Shown in pieces: positions 36,461 through 46,626 of a DNA stretch of 64,000 bases. Each line of letters begins with the position of its first letter. Position 1 is the first letter of the stretch. The DNA lies in contig JAUXVT010000072.1 in the NCBI GenBank assembly GCA_030680405.1, positions 1 to 64,000 on the forward strand, given 5' to 3'. The DNA comes from Thiobacillus sp. GTDB lineage: Bacteria > Pseudomonadota > Gammaproteobacteria > Burkholderiales > Thiobacillaceae. Position numbers and translations under genes: made by a program. The notes beneath the pieces are model-generated. The model was not told the origin of the DNA. It worked only from the letters and a program-made list of their open reading frames with translations, and did no database searches.

Positions 36461-36556
36461 CATTTCATTCAGCGTCTTTTCATCACAACGTGGCGAGACG
36501 CGAGGCGCAAAGTGCGCGAAAATTCGCGCTGGCGATTTTTTTCGGAGTAGAAGACC

Positions 36557-38452
36557 GTGCTCGAAGCAATCCGCAAGCATGCAAAGGGCTGGCTGGCCAA
36601 AGTCATACTAGCCTTGATCGTAATTACCTTCGCCCTGTTTGGCATAGATTCCTACATGTCGGGTGATAAAAGCGGCGGCATGGTCGCCGAGGTCGGGGAT
36701 GTGGGAGTTTCGCGTGAAGAGCTGACGCGAGAAATCCAGGCACAGAGTGACCGTATGCGCGAGACGCTCGGCCCTGCGTTCGATCCTGCCGTTACCGAAA
36801 CAACCGACTTTCGCAAGCAGGTGCTCGACAGCCTGATCGAGCGCAAAGCCTTGTTGCAGGAAGCGCAAAAGCTCAAGTTCCTGGCGCCCGATGCGTACAT
36901 TGCGTCGGTTTTGAGGCAGATTCCGGCCTTTCAGCAGGACGGCACGTTTTCACAGCAGCGCTATGAAGCGGTCCTGCGCCAGAACGGCCGTTCACCTGCC
37001 CAGTTTGAAAATGAATTGCGGCAGGCGTTCATGCTGGAGGCCATCACCAGTCCGGTTTCGCTCGCGGCCTTCCCGTCCAGCACCTCGCAGACGCAGATTG
37101 CCCGCCTGGTGGCACAGCAACGCGAAATTGCCTGGGCGGATCTGCCGGCTTCCACGGTGGCGTCGCAGGTCAAGGTGACGCCCGCAGACGTGGAGCATTA
37201 CTATGCGGCCAACAAGGCCGAATTTACCGAGCCCGAGCAGATCCGCGCCGAGTATCTGGTGCTGGATGTGGCAAGCGTGGCGGCGGGCATTGCGGTGAGC
37301 GACCAGGCGGTGGCGGATTATTATGCAGCCAACGCCGCGCAGTTCGGGCAGCCAGAGCAGCGTAACGCGAGCCATATCCTGATCGCCGTAGATAAAAATG
37401 CGGACGCTGCAATGCGCGCCAAGGCAAAGGCGAAAGCGACCGAGTTGTATCGAGTCCTGCTGAAAACCCCGGGTCGTTTTGCCGAGTTGGCGCGCACCCA
37501 GTCGCAGGATCCCGGTTCGGCTGTGCAGGACGGCAGCCTTGGCAGCTTTGGCCGCGGCATGATGGTCAAGCCGTTTGAAGATGCAGTGTTCAGCATGAAG
37601 CCCAATGAAATTCGCGGACCGGTGGAAAGCGATTTCGGCTACCACATCATCCGTCTGGACGGCATCCAGGCCGCGCAGACTGCGCCGCTGGCCGAGGTGC
37701 GCGCTGCAGTCGTTGAGGAATTGCGCAAGCAGCAGGCGCAAAAGACCTTCGCGGAAATGGCCGACAGCTTCAGCAATCTGGTGTACGAGAACGCCGGGAC
37801 TTTGCAGCCTGCTGCTGCCGCTGCCAAGCTAACGGTTCAGCAAAGTGGCTGGATGACGGCCAACAATGCGCCGCCACCCTTCAACCATGCCGCCTTGTCA
37901 GCCGCGCTGTTCAGTCCGGAGTCAATCAAGTCGAAGCAGAATACCGAGGCCACCGAGGTACAGCCCGGCACCCTGATGGCGGCGCGGGTGATCGGGCATC
38001 GTCCGGCACGGCTGCGTTCGCTGGCTGAAGTGTCGGCGGTGATCGAGGCCAAGCTGCGCGCTGCGCAGAGCGCACAGTTGCTGGCACAAAAAGGTGAAGT
38101 CACCATCAGGGCACTGGCCAAAGGCGACGAAGCCAGCTTGAACTGGTCGGCGTTTCGGGTGGTCGGACGTCAGCCTTCAGCCGAGCTGGATGCAGCCGGC
38201 GCCAAGGCGGTGTTCCGGGTGAATGCAGACAAGCTGCCGGCCTACACCGGCTTTGCCCGCCCTGACGGTTCGTATCGCATCGTGCGCGTGAGCCGCGTGC
38301 TGGAGGTGCCGGCGCTGGATCCCATGCTGGTGTCGTCGATCGAGTCGGGCGTCATGCAGGCACAGCAGCGTGCGGACATGAAGGCGATGATTGCGCTGAT
38401 CACCGCCGTCCAGAAAGTGGAAATCAAGCCTAACGCGATCGAAGGCAGATAA
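36557..38452 (+). CDS. ppiD: Periplasmic chaperone PpiD (SurA/parvulin-like)
   Basis: The 631-residue protein has one N-terminal membrane anchor ([19 protein letters not shown]), a SurA_N-type helical region and a parvulin domain around residues 265-360 ([54 protein letters not shown]). A long C-terminal region follows. PpiD sits at the Sec exit and assists folding of exported proteins. The start is GTG at 36557 with GGAG about ten bases upstream. It follows lon-hupB, as in most proteobacteria. Confidence 0.94.
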   Translation: MLEAIRKHAKGWLAKVILALIVITFALFGIDSYMSGDKSGGMVAEVGDVGVSREELTREIQAQSDRMRETLGPAFDPAVTETTDFRKQVLDSLIERKALLQEAQKLKFLAPDAYIASVLRQIPAFQQDGTFSQQRYEAVLRQNGRSPAQFENELRQAFMLEAITSPVSLAAFPSSTSQTQIARLVAQQREIAWADLPASTVASQVKVTPADVEHYYAANKAEFTEPEQIRAEYLVLDVASVAAGIAVSDQAVADYYAANAAQFGQPEQRNASHILIAVDKNADAAMRAKAKAKATELYRVLLKTPGRFAELARTQSQDPGSAVQDGSLGSFGRGMMVKPFEDAVFSMKPNEIRGPVESDFGYHIIRLDGIQAAQTAPLAEVRAAVVEELRKQQAQKTFAEMADSFSNLVYENAGTLQPAAAAAKLTVQQSGWMTANNAPPPFNHAALSAALFSPESIKSKQNTEATEVQPGTLMAARVIGHRPARLRSLAEVSAVIEAKLRAAQSAQLLAQKGEVTIRALAKGDEASLNWSAFRVVGRQPSAELDAAGAKAVFRVNADKLPAYTGFARPDGSYRIVRVSRVLEVPALDPMLVSSIESGVMQAQQRADMKAMIALITAVQKVEIKPNAIEGR

Positions 38453-38521
38453 ACCGAACGGCCCGCAGCTACAAAAAACGCGCCTCGAAGGCGCGTTTTT
38501 TGTAGCTGCGGGCCGTTCGGT
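38453..38521. terminator. Perfect 69-nt palindrome, bidirectional terminator of ppiD and fabI
   Basis: Two 33-base arms (ACCGAACGGCCCGCAGCTAC onwards) are exact reverse complements around the 3-base loop CGA. The inner part (AAAAAACGCGCCT, CGA, AGGCGCGTTTTTT) is a textbook two-way terminator. The outer 20 bases extend the pairing perfectly. It begins right after the ppiD stop and ends seven bases before the fabI stop. Confidence 0.9.
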
Positions 38522-38528
38522 GATTGGA

Positions 38529-39311
38529 TCAGTCCGAGCCGCCGGCGGTGGTGTTGAAGCCGGCGTCGACGTAGGTGATTTCGCCGGTGATGCCGGAGGC
38601 CAGGTCGGAGAGCAGGAAGGCCGCGGCATTGCCGACTTCGTCAATCGTCACGTTGCGGCGCAGCGGCGCATTCTTGGCGACGAGCTCAAGCTTTTCACCA
38701 AAGTTGGCAATGCCGCTGGCGGCCAGCGTCTTGATCGGGCCGGCCGATACGGCATTGACGCGGATGCCCTTGGGGCCGAGGCTTTGCGCCATGTAGTACA
38801 CATTGGATTCGAGGCTGGCCTTGGCCAGCCCCATGACGTTGTAGTTGGGCGCGGAGCGATTCGCGCCGAGGTAGGTCAGCGTCAGCAGTGCCGCCTTGCG
38901 GCCTTCCATCATCGGCAGCGCGGCCTTGGCCAGCGCGGCAAAGCTGTAGGAGCTGATGTCGTGGGCGATGCGGAAATTTTCGCGGGTGACACAGGCGAGG
39001 TAGTCTCCGGACAGCGCTTCCTTCGGCGCGAACGCGATCGAGTGCACCAGGCCATCGAAGCCGTCCCAGCGCGTGCCGAGTTCGGCAAACAGGGCGTCGA
39101 TCTGCTCGTCGCTGGCAACATCGCACGGGAACACCAGGCTGGAGCCGAATTCCTTGGCGAATTCGGTGACGCGATCCTTGATGCGCTCGCCCTGATAGGT
39201 GAAGGCCAGTTCGGCGCCTTCACGCTTGCACGCCGCAGCAATGCCATACGCGATCGAACGGTTGGATATTACGCCGGTGATCAGCAAGCGTTTTCCTGCA
39301 AGAAATCCCAT
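38529..39311 (-). CDS. fabI: Enoyl-[acyl-carrier-protein] reductase (NADH)
   Basis: The 260-residue SDR-like enzyme reduces trans-2-enoyl-ACP in the last step of each fatty-acid elongation cycle. FabI marks are [20 protein letters not shown], the substrate-site [11 protein letters not shown] and the Tyr-Met-Lys active site ([19 protein letters not shown]). The NAD-binding [12 protein letters not shown] is present. It converges on ppiD and diverges from the ABC transporter operon across 74 bases. Confidence 0.96.
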   Translation of the reverse strand: MGFLAGKRLLITGVISNRSIAYGIAAACKREGAELAFTYQGERIKDRVTEFAKEFGSSLVFPCDVASDEQIDALFAELGTRWDGFDGLVHSIAFAPKEALSGDYLACVTRENFRIAHDISSYSFAALAKAALPMMEGRKAALLTLTYLGANRSAPNYNVMGLAKASLESNVYYMAQSLGPKGIRVNAVSAGPIKTLAASGIANFGEKLELVAKNAPLRRNVTIDEVGNAAAFLLSDLASGITGEITYVDAGFNTTAGGSD

Positions 39312-39385
39312 GATGATCTCGAAGAGTTGAGTAGCCCGGGATTATAACGGCTGACGTTGGCGGCGCGCTTGGGTACACTGGCGGC

Positions 39386-41548
39386 ATGACGCGCATCGGG
39401 GCGATTTTGTTGAGGATAGGTCTGCTGGGGATAGGTTTGAGCCTGATGGCAGGCTGCTCCGACAACTGGAACACCCCCTATCCCGGCAGCGAGACGCGCG
39501 CCAACGTGCTTTACAGCGCATTTTCCGAGCGCCCCAAGCACCTCGATCCGGCACGCTCCTACAGCTCGAATGAAGTCGAGTTCACCGGCCAGATTTACGA
39601 GCCGCCGCTGCAATACCACTTTCTCAAGCGCCCTTACACGCTGATCCCGCTGACCGCCGAGGCGGTGCCCAAGCCGCGCTATTTCGACGCGGCAGGCAAT
39701 GCGCTGCCGGACCACCCGCTGTCCGGGCAGATCGCGAAGAGCGTTTACGAAATCAAAATCCGCCCCGGCATCCAGTATCAGCCGCATCCGGCGTTTGCGC
39801 GCGACGCAGCGGGACGCTATCGCTATCATGCGCTGGATGCCGCTGCGATGGCAGGCAAAACCCGGATCCGCGATTTTGCGTACACGGGCACCCGCGAACT
39901 GGTCGCTGCCGACTATGTGTACCAGATCAAACGGCTGGCCAACCCCAGACTCAGCTCGCCGATTTTTGGTCTGATGAGTGAGCACATCATCGGCCTGACA
40001 GCACTGGGTGCGGCACTGGAAAAGGCCGCTCAAGCCAGCCCCGAAGCAACGCTGGACCTCGACGATTTCGCGCTTGAAGGCGCAGAGGTCGTCGACCGTT
40101 ACACCTACCGAATCCACATCAAGGGAAAATACCCGCAGTTTATTTACTGGCTGGCAATGCCGTTCTTTGCGCCGGTCCCGTGGGAGGCCGAGGTCTTCTA
40201 CGCGCAGCCCGGCATGGCGGACAAAAACCTCACGCTCGACTGGCAACCGATCGGCACCGGGCCCTATTATCTGGCCGAGAACGATCCCAACCGCCGCATG
40301 GTGCTGAAGAAAAATCCCCACTTCCATGGCGAAACCTATCCTGGGGACGACGATACGGCAGACAGGCAGGCCGGACAGCTGCTTGACGCCGGCAAGCCGC
40401 TGCCATTTGTGGATGAAGCCGTGTTCAGCCTGGAAAAGGAAACCATTCCCTACTGGAGCAAGTTTCTGCAGGGCTACTACGACAGTTCCGGGATCAGTTC
40501 AGACAGCTTCGACCAGGCCGTGCAGTTCTCGGCAGGCGGCGACCCGCAGCTCACCGACAGCATGCGCGACAAGGACATCCACCTCATCACCGCCGTGGCG
40601 GCTTCGGTCTGGTATGTCGGCTTCAACATGCTCGACCCGGTGGTCGGTGGTTTGGGCGAAGACCGCCAGAAGCTGCGGCAGGCGCTCTCCATCGCGTTCG
40701 ATTACGACGAGTTCATTTCCATTTTCCTCAATGGCCGCGGCATTCCCGCACAGGGGCCGATTCCGCCCGGGCTGTTCGGTTATGTCGAAGGCGTGGCGGG
40801 GCTAAATCCCTATGTGTATGAAGCCCGGGAGGGCCAGATCCAGCGACGCTCCCTCGAAACCGCCAAAAAACTGCTCGCCGAGGCGGGCTATCCCAATGGC
40901 CGCGACGCCCAAACCGGCGCCCCGCTGGTGCTGTATTTCGACACCATGGCCAGTGGACCCGACGCCAAATCGCGGCTCGACTGGATGAAAAAACAGCTCG
41001 ACAAACTCAACGTGCAGCTGGTGGTGCGCGGCACCGACTACAACCGCTTCCAGGACAAGATCCGCAAGGGCAATGCACAGCTGTTCGAGTGGGGCTGGAA
41101 CGCCGACTACCCCGATCCGGAAAATTTCTTCTTCCTACTGTATGGCCCGCACAAGAAAGTCGCCACCGGCGGCGAGAACGCCGCCAACTACGACAACACC
41201 GAGTTCAACCGCCTGTTCGAGCGCATGAAGGACATGGACAATGGCCCGGAGCGCCAGCGGGTGATCGACGCCATGCTGGAGATCGTGCGCCGCGATGCGC
41301 CGTGGATCTTCGCCTACTACCCCAAGTCCTTCGGCCTGCGCCACGGCTGGCTGCACAACGTCAAGCCCAATCTGATGGCCAACAACACGCTCAAATACCG
41401 CCGCATCGATCCGGCCCTGCGCGCAAGCCGGCGCGCCGAATGGAACCGCCCGGTGCTGTGGCCGATCGGGTTGTTGGTGGGCGCGCTGGCTGCCGTCATT
41501 GCGCCTGCGGCGATCGCGTGGCGGCGACGTGAAAAGAGTCAGGCCTGA
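39386..41548 (+). CDS. Peptide-type ABC transporter substrate-binding lipoprotein (family 5, YejA-like)
   Basis: The 720-residue protein has a lipoprotein signal with the lipobox LMAGC at residue 24. The extracytoplasmic family 5 fold follows: SERPKHLDPARSYSSNEVEF, PIGTGPYYLAENDPNRRMVLKKNPHFHGE, ALSIAFDYDEFISIFLNGRG. Unusually, it ends with a membrane helix (VLWPIGLLVGALAAVIAPAAIA), so it may be held at both ends. It captures oligopeptides or similar solutes. The operon continues with permeases and an ATPase after an intervening DUF1294 gene. Confidence 0.88.
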   Translation: MTRIGAILLRIGLLGIGLSLMAGCSDNWNTPYPGSETRANVLYSAFSERPKHLDPARSYSSNEVEFTGQIYEPPLQYHFLKRPYTLIPLTAEAVPKPRYFDAAGNALPDHPLSGQIAKSVYEIKIRPGIQYQPHPAFARDAAGRYRYHALDAAAMAGKTRIRDFAYTGTRELVAADYVYQIKRLANPRLSSPIFGLMSEHIIGLTALGAALEKAAQASPEATLDLDDFALEGAEVVDRYTYRIHIKGKYPQFIYWLAMPFFAPVPWEAEVFYAQPGMADKNLTLDWQPIGTGPYYLAENDPNRRMVLKKNPHFHGETYPGDDDTADRQAGQLLDAGKPLPFVDEAVFSLEKETIPYWSKFLQGYYDSSGISSDSFDQAVQFSAGGDPQLTDSMRDKDIHLITAVAASVWYVGFNMLDPVVGGLGEDRQKLRQALSIAFDYDEFISIFLNGRGIPAQGPIPPGLFGYVEGVAGLNPYVYEAREGQIQRRSLETAKKLLAEAGYPNGRDAQTGAPLVLYFDTMASGPDAKSRLDWMKKQLDKLNVQLVVRGTDYNRFQDKIRKGNAQLFEWGWNADYPDPENFFFLLYGPHKKVATGGENAANYDNTEFNRLFERMKDMDNGPERQRVIDAMLEIVRRDAPWIFAYYPKSFGLRHGWLHNVKPNLMANNTLKYRRIDPALRASRRAEWNRPVLWPIGLLVGALAAVIAPAAIAWRRREKSQA

Positions 41549-41595
41549 TTTTCAAAATGGCTAAATCGCCCTTTTTTTCAATCTAATCCACATCC

Positions 41596-42045
41596 ATGCG
41601 CTATCAGGGAAAAATAATCCGAGGGAACGAGGCCAAGGGCTTTGGCTTTCTCACGCCAAAGCGGAGAAGTCAAGCGGTGTTTCCAATGGGGTGGGCCATG
41701 TTGTTTGCAGCGCTGCTGAGTGGCGCTGTTTTGGCGGGAGCCATGCCGGTCATCGTTGCCATTGCTTATCTGGTGAGCCTTGTCACTTTTTTGGCCTACG
41801 CATTGGACAAGTCAGCAGCAGAAGCAGGATGCTGGCGCACACAGGAAAGCACACTGCATCTCTTCGGTCTGGCGGGGGGCTGGCCTGGTGCCCTGCTTGC
41901 GCAGCAATTATTGCGTCACAAGTCGAGCAAGCGTGAATTTCAAACGGCTTTCTGGATGACGGTAATGCTCAACTGTGGTGCACTGGTCTGGCTGGTTTTA
42001 CCCGATGGTGCAGATGCACGGTTGTTGCTGAGTCGGATGGTCTAG
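41596..42045 (+). CDS. DUF1294 membrane protein with truncated cold-shock domain
   Basis: The 149-residue protein starts like a cold-shock domain (MRYQGKIIRGNEAKGFGFLTP, the RNP1 part) but the domain stops after about 28 residues and lacks the VFVH RNP2 part. Four hydrophobic segments follow with the DUF1294 pattern YALDKSAAEAGCWRTQESTLHLFGLAGGWPGALLAQQLLRHKS. Full-length relatives carry a complete cold-shock domain, so an internal deletion is likely. The gene sits between the binding protein and permeases of one transporter. A weak GGC/GCC hairpin with seven T residues lies just upstream. Confidence 0.82.
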   Translation: MRYQGKIIRGNEAKGFGFLTPKRRSQAVFPMGWAMLFAALLSGAVLAGAMPVIVAIAYLVSLVTFLAYALDKSAAEAGCWRTQESTLHLFGLAGGWPGALLAQQLLRHKSSKREFQTAFWMTVMLNCGALVWLVLPDGADARLLLSRMV

Positions 42046-42048
42046 CCC

Positions 42049-43026
42049 ATGTTTGCCTATATCCTGCGCCGCCTGCTGTATGCCGTGCCGATCCTGATCG
42101 GGGTGAACCTGTTGACGTTTGCGCTGTTCTTCGTCGTCAACACCCCGGACGACATGGCGCGGCTGCAACTGGGCGCCAAGCACGTGACACCGGAGGCGAT
42201 CGAACGCTGGAAGGTCGAGCACGGCTACGACAAGCCCTTGTTGCTGAACGCCAAGGCGACCGGCAGCGCGCAACTCACCGACACGATTTTTTTTCAGCGC
42301 TCGGCCGCGATGTTCGCATTCGAATTCGGCAAGGGCGACGACGGCCGCAACATCGGCAACGAAATCCGCACCCGTATGGGACCGAGCCTGGCGATTGCGC
42401 TGCCGGTGTTCGTCATCGGCCTGTTGGTCAACATCACCTTCGCCTTGCTGATGGTGTTCTTCCGCGCCACCTATCTCGACCTGTGGGGTGTAGTGCTGTG
42501 CGTGGTGCTGATGTCGATCTCGGGGCTGTTCTACATCATCGCGGGGCAGTATTTCATCGCCAAGCTGTGGAACCTGCTGCCGATCTCCGGCTTTGCCGGC
42601 GGTATCGACGGCCTCAGGTTCATCCTGCTGCCGGTGCTGGTCAGCGTAATGGCCGGCATCGGCAGCGGCGCGCGCTGGTATCGCACGATCTTCCTTGAGG
42701 AAATCGGCAAGGACTATGTGCGCACCGCGCGTGCCAAGGGCCTCTCCGAGGTGCGTGTACTGTTCCGCCACGTGCTGAAGAACGGCATGATTCCGATTCT
42801 CACCGGCGCGGTGGTGGTGCTGCCGCTGCTGTTCATGGGCAGCCTCATTACCGAGTCCTTCTTCGGCATTCCGGGGCTGGGCAGTTATACCATCGATGCG
42901 ATCCAGGCCCAGGATTTTGCCGTGGTGCGCGCGATGGTGTTCTTGGGGTCGCTCCTCTATATCGTCGGCCTGCTCCTTACCGACATCTCCTATTCGTGGG
43001 TGGACCCGCGGGTGCGGCTGCAATGA
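42049..43026 (+). CDS. Peptide ABC transporter permease, OppB/YejB type
   Basis: The 325-residue inner-membrane protein starts MFAYILRRLLYAVPILIGVNLLTFALFFVV, the usual OppB/DppB opening. The binding-protein-dependent transport motif is in DYVRTARAKGLSEVRVLFRHVLKNGMIPI, which contacts the ATPase. It pairs with the downstream OppC-type permease, whose start overlaps its stop by ATGA. It starts three bases after the DUF1294 stop. Confidence 0.9.
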   Translation: MFAYILRRLLYAVPILIGVNLLTFALFFVVNTPDDMARLQLGAKHVTPEAIERWKVEHGYDKPLLLNAKATGSAQLTDTIFFQRSAAMFAFEFGKGDDGRNIGNEIRTRMGPSLAIALPVFVIGLLVNITFALLMVFFRATYLDLWGVVLCVVLMSISGLFYIIAGQYFIAKLWNLLPISGFAGGIDGLRFILLPVLVSVMAGIGSGARWYRTIFLEEIGKDYVRTARAKGLSEVRVLFRHVLKNGMIPILTGAVVVLPLLFMGSLITESFFGIPGLGSYTIDAIQAQDFAVVRAMVFLGSLLYIVGLLLTDISYSWVDPRVRLQ

Positions 43027-44429
43027 ATATGCAACCCGTCATCCTGTGGACCGATGCGCTGATTTTTGCACTGCTGGCGGTAGTGCTGGCGCTGGTGTGG
43101 TTCATCCGCCGCCAGGAGCACCTGCGCGCGCCTTGGCGGGTGGTCGCGCAGCGCCCGATGGCGATGGGAGCGGCGCTGGTGTTGAGTGTGTTCGTCGTCA
43201 TCGGCCTGCTCGACTCGCTGCATTACCGCGCGCAGTTGACCGACAGCCCGGCAGACAAGCCGCAATACTCGGTCGAAGTACTGAGTATGTTCGACGCGCT
43301 GGTGGATGAACTGCGCACGCAGCAGGAGAAGACCTATTCCGCGCCGCTGGCGATGCAGTTGTACGCCAAAGAGTTCGTGCTGCGTGACGGCGAGACGGTG
43401 CGCGATTACCCGCGCCTGCAATACGGCGGCGCACACCTGAAGCATGCCGATGCGCGCCTGCCTGACATTGCCCGGCGCAGCCTCATCGGCCTGGCGCAGG
43501 GCCTGGCGGCCAGTCTGCTGCTGTTCTGTCTGCTGGCCGTCTGGCAGTCGCACCGCACGCACGCGTCGTTGGGGACATGGCTGACCGCCTGGGCAGGGGG
43601 ACGCCTCGACTGGCCGGGACGGATGGTCGTCCTCATTGTGGCGCTGATGCTGATGCTGGGCGGTGCGTTGGCGCACCTGGCCGCAGGCTACCATGTCTTC
43701 GGTACCGACAAGGTCGGGCAGGACGTGCTTTACATCAGCCTCAAGAGCATCCGCACCGGGCTGGTGATCGGCACCCTCACCACCTTGGTCACGCTGCCGC
43801 TGGCGATCGGTTTCGGCATCGCTGCGGGCTACTTTCGCGGCTGGGTGGACGACATCATCCAGTACATCTACACCGTGCTGAATTCGATCCCCGGCGTGCT
43901 GCTGATTGCGGCGGCCGTGCTGATTGTGCAGGTCTATATTGAATCCAACCCCGATATTTTTGATACCGCCGCGGCGCGTGCCGATATCCGTCTGCTGGCG
44001 CTCTGCCTCATCATGGGCGTGACCAGCTGGACCGGTCTCGCGCGCCTGCTGCGCGGCGAATCGCTCAAGCTGCGCACGCTCGATTACGTCGAGGCAGCGC
44101 GCGCCTTTGGCGTGTCGAATGCACGCATCATCAGCCGTCACATCTTCCCCAACGTGTTTCACCTCGTGCTGATTGCGATTGTTCTGGATTTCTCCGGACT
44201 GGTGCTGGCCGAAGCAGTGCTGTCCTACGTCGGCGTTGGCGTCGATCCTTCCATGTACAGCTGGGGCAACATGATCAACGGCGCGCGCCTCGAACTGGCG
44301 CGCGAGCCCGTCGTGTGGTGGCAGCTCGGGGCGGCATTTGCCTTCATGTTTACCCTGGTGCTGGCCGCCAACCTGTTTGCCGACGGCGTGCGCGATGCGT
44401 TCGATCCGCGCCTGGGAGGGCGTCGATGA
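43023..44429 (+). CDS. Peptide ABC transporter permease, OppC/YejE type, enlarged
   Basis: The 468-residue protein is much longer than usual OppC proteins (about 300). The C-terminal half is ordinary: GTDKVGQDVLYISLKSIRTGLVIG and EAA motif LDYVEAARAFGVSNARIISRHIFPN. The N-terminal half holds three extra membrane segments and a loop of about 70 residues (YSVEVLSMFDALVDELRTQQEK), similar in plan to the longer YejE-type proteins. The ATG at 43023 overlaps the previous stop. Confidence 0.88.
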   Translation: MNMQPVILWTDALIFALLAVVLALVWFIRRQEHLRAPWRVVAQRPMAMGAALVLSVFVVIGLLDSLHYRAQLTDSPADKPQYSVEVLSMFDALVDELRTQQEKTYSAPLAMQLYAKEFVLRDGETVRDYPRLQYGGAHLKHADARLPDIARRSLIGLAQGLAASLLLFCLLAVWQSHRTHASLGTWLTAWAGGRLDWPGRMVVLIVALMLMLGGALAHLAAGYHVFGTDKVGQDVLYISLKSIRTGLVIGTLTTLVTLPLAIGFGIAAGYFRGWVDDIIQYIYTVLNSIPGVLLIAAAVLIVQVYIESNPDIFDTAAARADIRLLALCLIMGVTSWTGLARLLRGESLKLRTLDYVEAARAFGVSNARIISRHIFPNVFHLVLIAIVLDFSGLVLAEAVLSYVGVGVDPSMYSWGNMINGARLELAREPVVWWQLGAAFAFMFTLVLAANLFADGVRDAFDPRLGGRR

Positions 44430-46402
44430 AGCCCTTGCTGCGGGTCGACCAGCTGGTTACCGAAATCGGCCATGGCGCGGATGCGCTGCGCGTGGTCGAT
44501 GGCGTGTCGTTCCAGATCGCGGCAGGCGAAACCTATGCGCTGCTCGGCGAATCCGGCTGCGGCAAGTCGATGACTGCCTTGTCGCTGATGCGCCTGCTGC
44601 CGGATGGCGGACGGATCGTGTCGGGGGACATACGGCTGGGTGAAACCGACGTCCGCGCCTTGCCCGAGCGCGACATGCGTCGCGTGCGCGGCGGGCAGAT
44701 GGCGATGATTTTTCAGGAGCCGATGCTGGCCCTGAACCCGGTCATCAAGGTGGGCGAGCAGATTGCCGAAGCGCTCGTCCTGCATCAAGGCTTGCGCGGG
44801 CAGGCGACATGGGACGCGGCGCGTGCCTTGCTCGATGCGGTGGGCGTGCCGGATGCGACGCGGCGGCTCGATACTTATCCGTTCGAGCTTTCGGGCGGGC
44901 TGCGCCAGCGGGTGATGATTGCGATGGCGCTGGCCGGCCAGCCCAGACTCCTGATCGCCGACGAGCCGACCACGGCGCTCGACGTGACCATTCAGGCACA
45001 GGTGCTCGACGTGCTGCGCAGCCTCAGAGCCGAACGGCAGATGGGCATGCTGCTGATCACGCACGACCTCGGCGTGGTGGCCGAGAACGCCGACCGGGTG
45101 GGCGTGATGTATGCCGGCGAACTGGTGGAGGAGGGCGCGCGCGACGTGTTTTTTTCTGCCCCGCAACACCCCTATAGCCGCATGCTGTTCGAGGCGCTGC
45201 CGCGCCCCGGCGACGGCGGACGGCTGACCACGATTCCCGGCCAGGTGCCGAAGCTCGACGACCCGATGCGCGGCTGCCGCTTTGCCCCGCGCTGTCCGTT
45301 TGCGGTTGCGCGCTGCCGCGATGAATCGCCGGACTGGCAAGCGATCAACGGTCAGCGGGTGCGCTGCCATCTGGCGGGTGCGTTGCCGGCGCGCAGTGCG
45401 CGCGAGGTCACCACGCATGCGAACTCGACCCAAACGGCGCAAGCCCTGCTGCAGGTCGACGGTCTCAAGGTGCATTTCCCGATCCGGCGCGGCTTGATCC
45501 AGCGCACGGTCGGCCACGTGCGCGCAGTGGACGACGTGACGCTGTCGATTCAGGCGGGCCGCACGCTGGCGCTGGTGGGCGAATCCGGCTGCGGCAAGAC
45601 CACGGTGGGCAAGGCGCTGTTGCGGCTGATCGAGCCGACGGCGGGCCGCATCGTGCTGGGCGGCGAAACCATCACGGCGAAGAATGTATCCACCTTGCGG
45701 CGGCAGGCGCAGATGGTGTTTCAGGATCCGTTTAGCTCGCTCAATCCGCGCATGCGGGTGGCCGGCATCCTGCTCGAAGGCATGGACGCGCTGCGCGTCG
45801 GCGCAGCCAGCGAACGCCGCGATGCGGTGGCGCAGCTGCTGCGCCAGGTGGGGCTGCCGGACGATACGGGCGGGCGCTATCCGCATGCATTTTCCGGCGG
45901 CCAGCGGCAGCGCATCGCGATTGCGCGGGCGCTGGCGGTATCGCCCCGGCTGGTGATCTGCGACGAGCCGACCAGCGCGCTCGACGTCTCGGTGCAGGCG
46001 CAGATCCTGAATCTGCTGAAAGACTTGCAGGACAGCCTGGGACTGGCCTATCTCTTTATCACCCACAACCTCGCGGTGGTTGAGTATCTAGCGCACGAGG
46101 TGGCGGTGATGTACCTCGGGCGCATCGTCGAACACGGCGCGACTGGCGACGTGCTCCGCGCGCCGTGTCATCCTTACACGCTGGCGCTGGTGAGCGCGGT
46201 GCCGCGCATCGAGCTGCAGACCGGGCCGGGCATCATTCGCCTGGCAGGCGACCAGCCTTCGCCGCTCAACCCGCCGAGCGGATGTCACTTTCACCCGCGC
46301 TGTCCGCATGCGAGCGAGGTGTGCCGGCAAACGTATCCCGATCAGACCGCTGTGGGGGGTGGGCACTGGGTGCGTTGCCACTGGGTGGCGGGACAGGCCT
46401 GA
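44426..46402 (+). CDS. Dual-domain peptide ABC transporter ATPase (YejF type)
   Basis: The 658-residue protein contains two complete ABC ATPase domains. The first has Walker [13 protein letters not shown], signature LSGGLRQRV and Walker [13 protein letters not shown]. The second has [26 protein letters not shown] and [11 protein letters not shown]. Each ends with an oligopeptide-type Cys-rich tail ([28 protein letters not shown]), a probable Fe-S or metal site. It powers the two permeases. The start overlaps the previous stop by ATGA. Confidence 0.94.
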   Translation: MKPLLRVDQLVTEIGHGADALRVVDGVSFQIAAGETYALLGESGCGKSMTALSLMRLLPDGGRIVSGDIRLGETDVRALPERDMRRVRGGQMAMIFQEPMLALNPVIKVGEQIAEALVLHQGLRGQATWDAARALLDAVGVPDATRRLDTYPFELSGGLRQRVMIAMALAGQPRLLIADEPTTALDVTIQAQVLDVLRSLRAERQMGMLLITHDLGVVAENADRVGVMYAGELVEEGARDVFFSAPQHPYSRMLFEALPRPGDGGRLTTIPGQVPKLDDPMRGCRFAPRCPFAVARCRDESPDWQAINGQRVRCHLAGALPARSAREVTTHANSTQTAQALLQVDGLKVHFPIRRGLIQRTVGHVRAVDDVTLSIQAGRTLALVGESGCGKTTVGKALLRLIEPTAGRIVLGGETITAKNVSTLRRQAQMVFQDPFSSLNPRMRVAGILLEGMDALRVGAASERRDAVAQLLRQVGLPDDTGGRYPHAFSGGQRQRIAIARALAVSPRLVICDEPTSALDVSVQAQILNLLKDLQDSLGLAYLFITHNLAVVEYLAHEVAVMYLGRIVEHGATGDVLRAPCHPYTLALVSAVPRIELQTGPGIIRLAGDQPSPLNPPSGCHFHPRCPHASEVCRQTYPDQTAVGGGHWVRCHWVAGQA

Positions 46403-46425
46403 GGCTTTTTGAGACGGAGTTGCAA

Positions 46426-46623
46426 TTGAATACCGGCAAACGCAGTCGCAATTTCTGGATCGGCAACGGCGTCCTGACGCTGGCGATGCTGGTGCTGTTT
46501 TTCATGGGGCCGTTATCGGACATGCTGGGCATCTGGGCGGCGGTGCTGTGGATGGTGCTGGCCGCCGTGGGCATGGCGCTGGTGATGTCGGACAAGACCG
46601 GCGAGCCGCCTGCGCCCGACTGA
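46426..46623 (+). CDS. Small two-helix membrane protein
   Basis: A 65-residue protein starts at a TTG (46426) with GGAG a few bases upstream. It has two hydrophobic segments (IGNGVLTLAMLVLFFMG and MLGIWAAVLWMVLAAVGMALVM) and a short charged tail ending in PPAPD. I do not recognise the family. It follows the ATPase gene by 23 bases and may be the last gene of the transporter operon. The longer ORF from 46165 reads backwards into the ATPase in another frame and is not real. Confidence 0.55.
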   Translation: MNTGKRSRNFWIGNGVLTLAMLVLFFMGPLSDMLGIWAAVLWMVLAAVGMALVMSDKTGEPPAPD

Positions 46624-46626
46624 ATT

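Noticed and set aside
44225-46066. 613-aa minus-strand frame opposite the ABC ATPase
   Set aside because: Shadow frame; the + strand has two complete ABC domains with all motifs.
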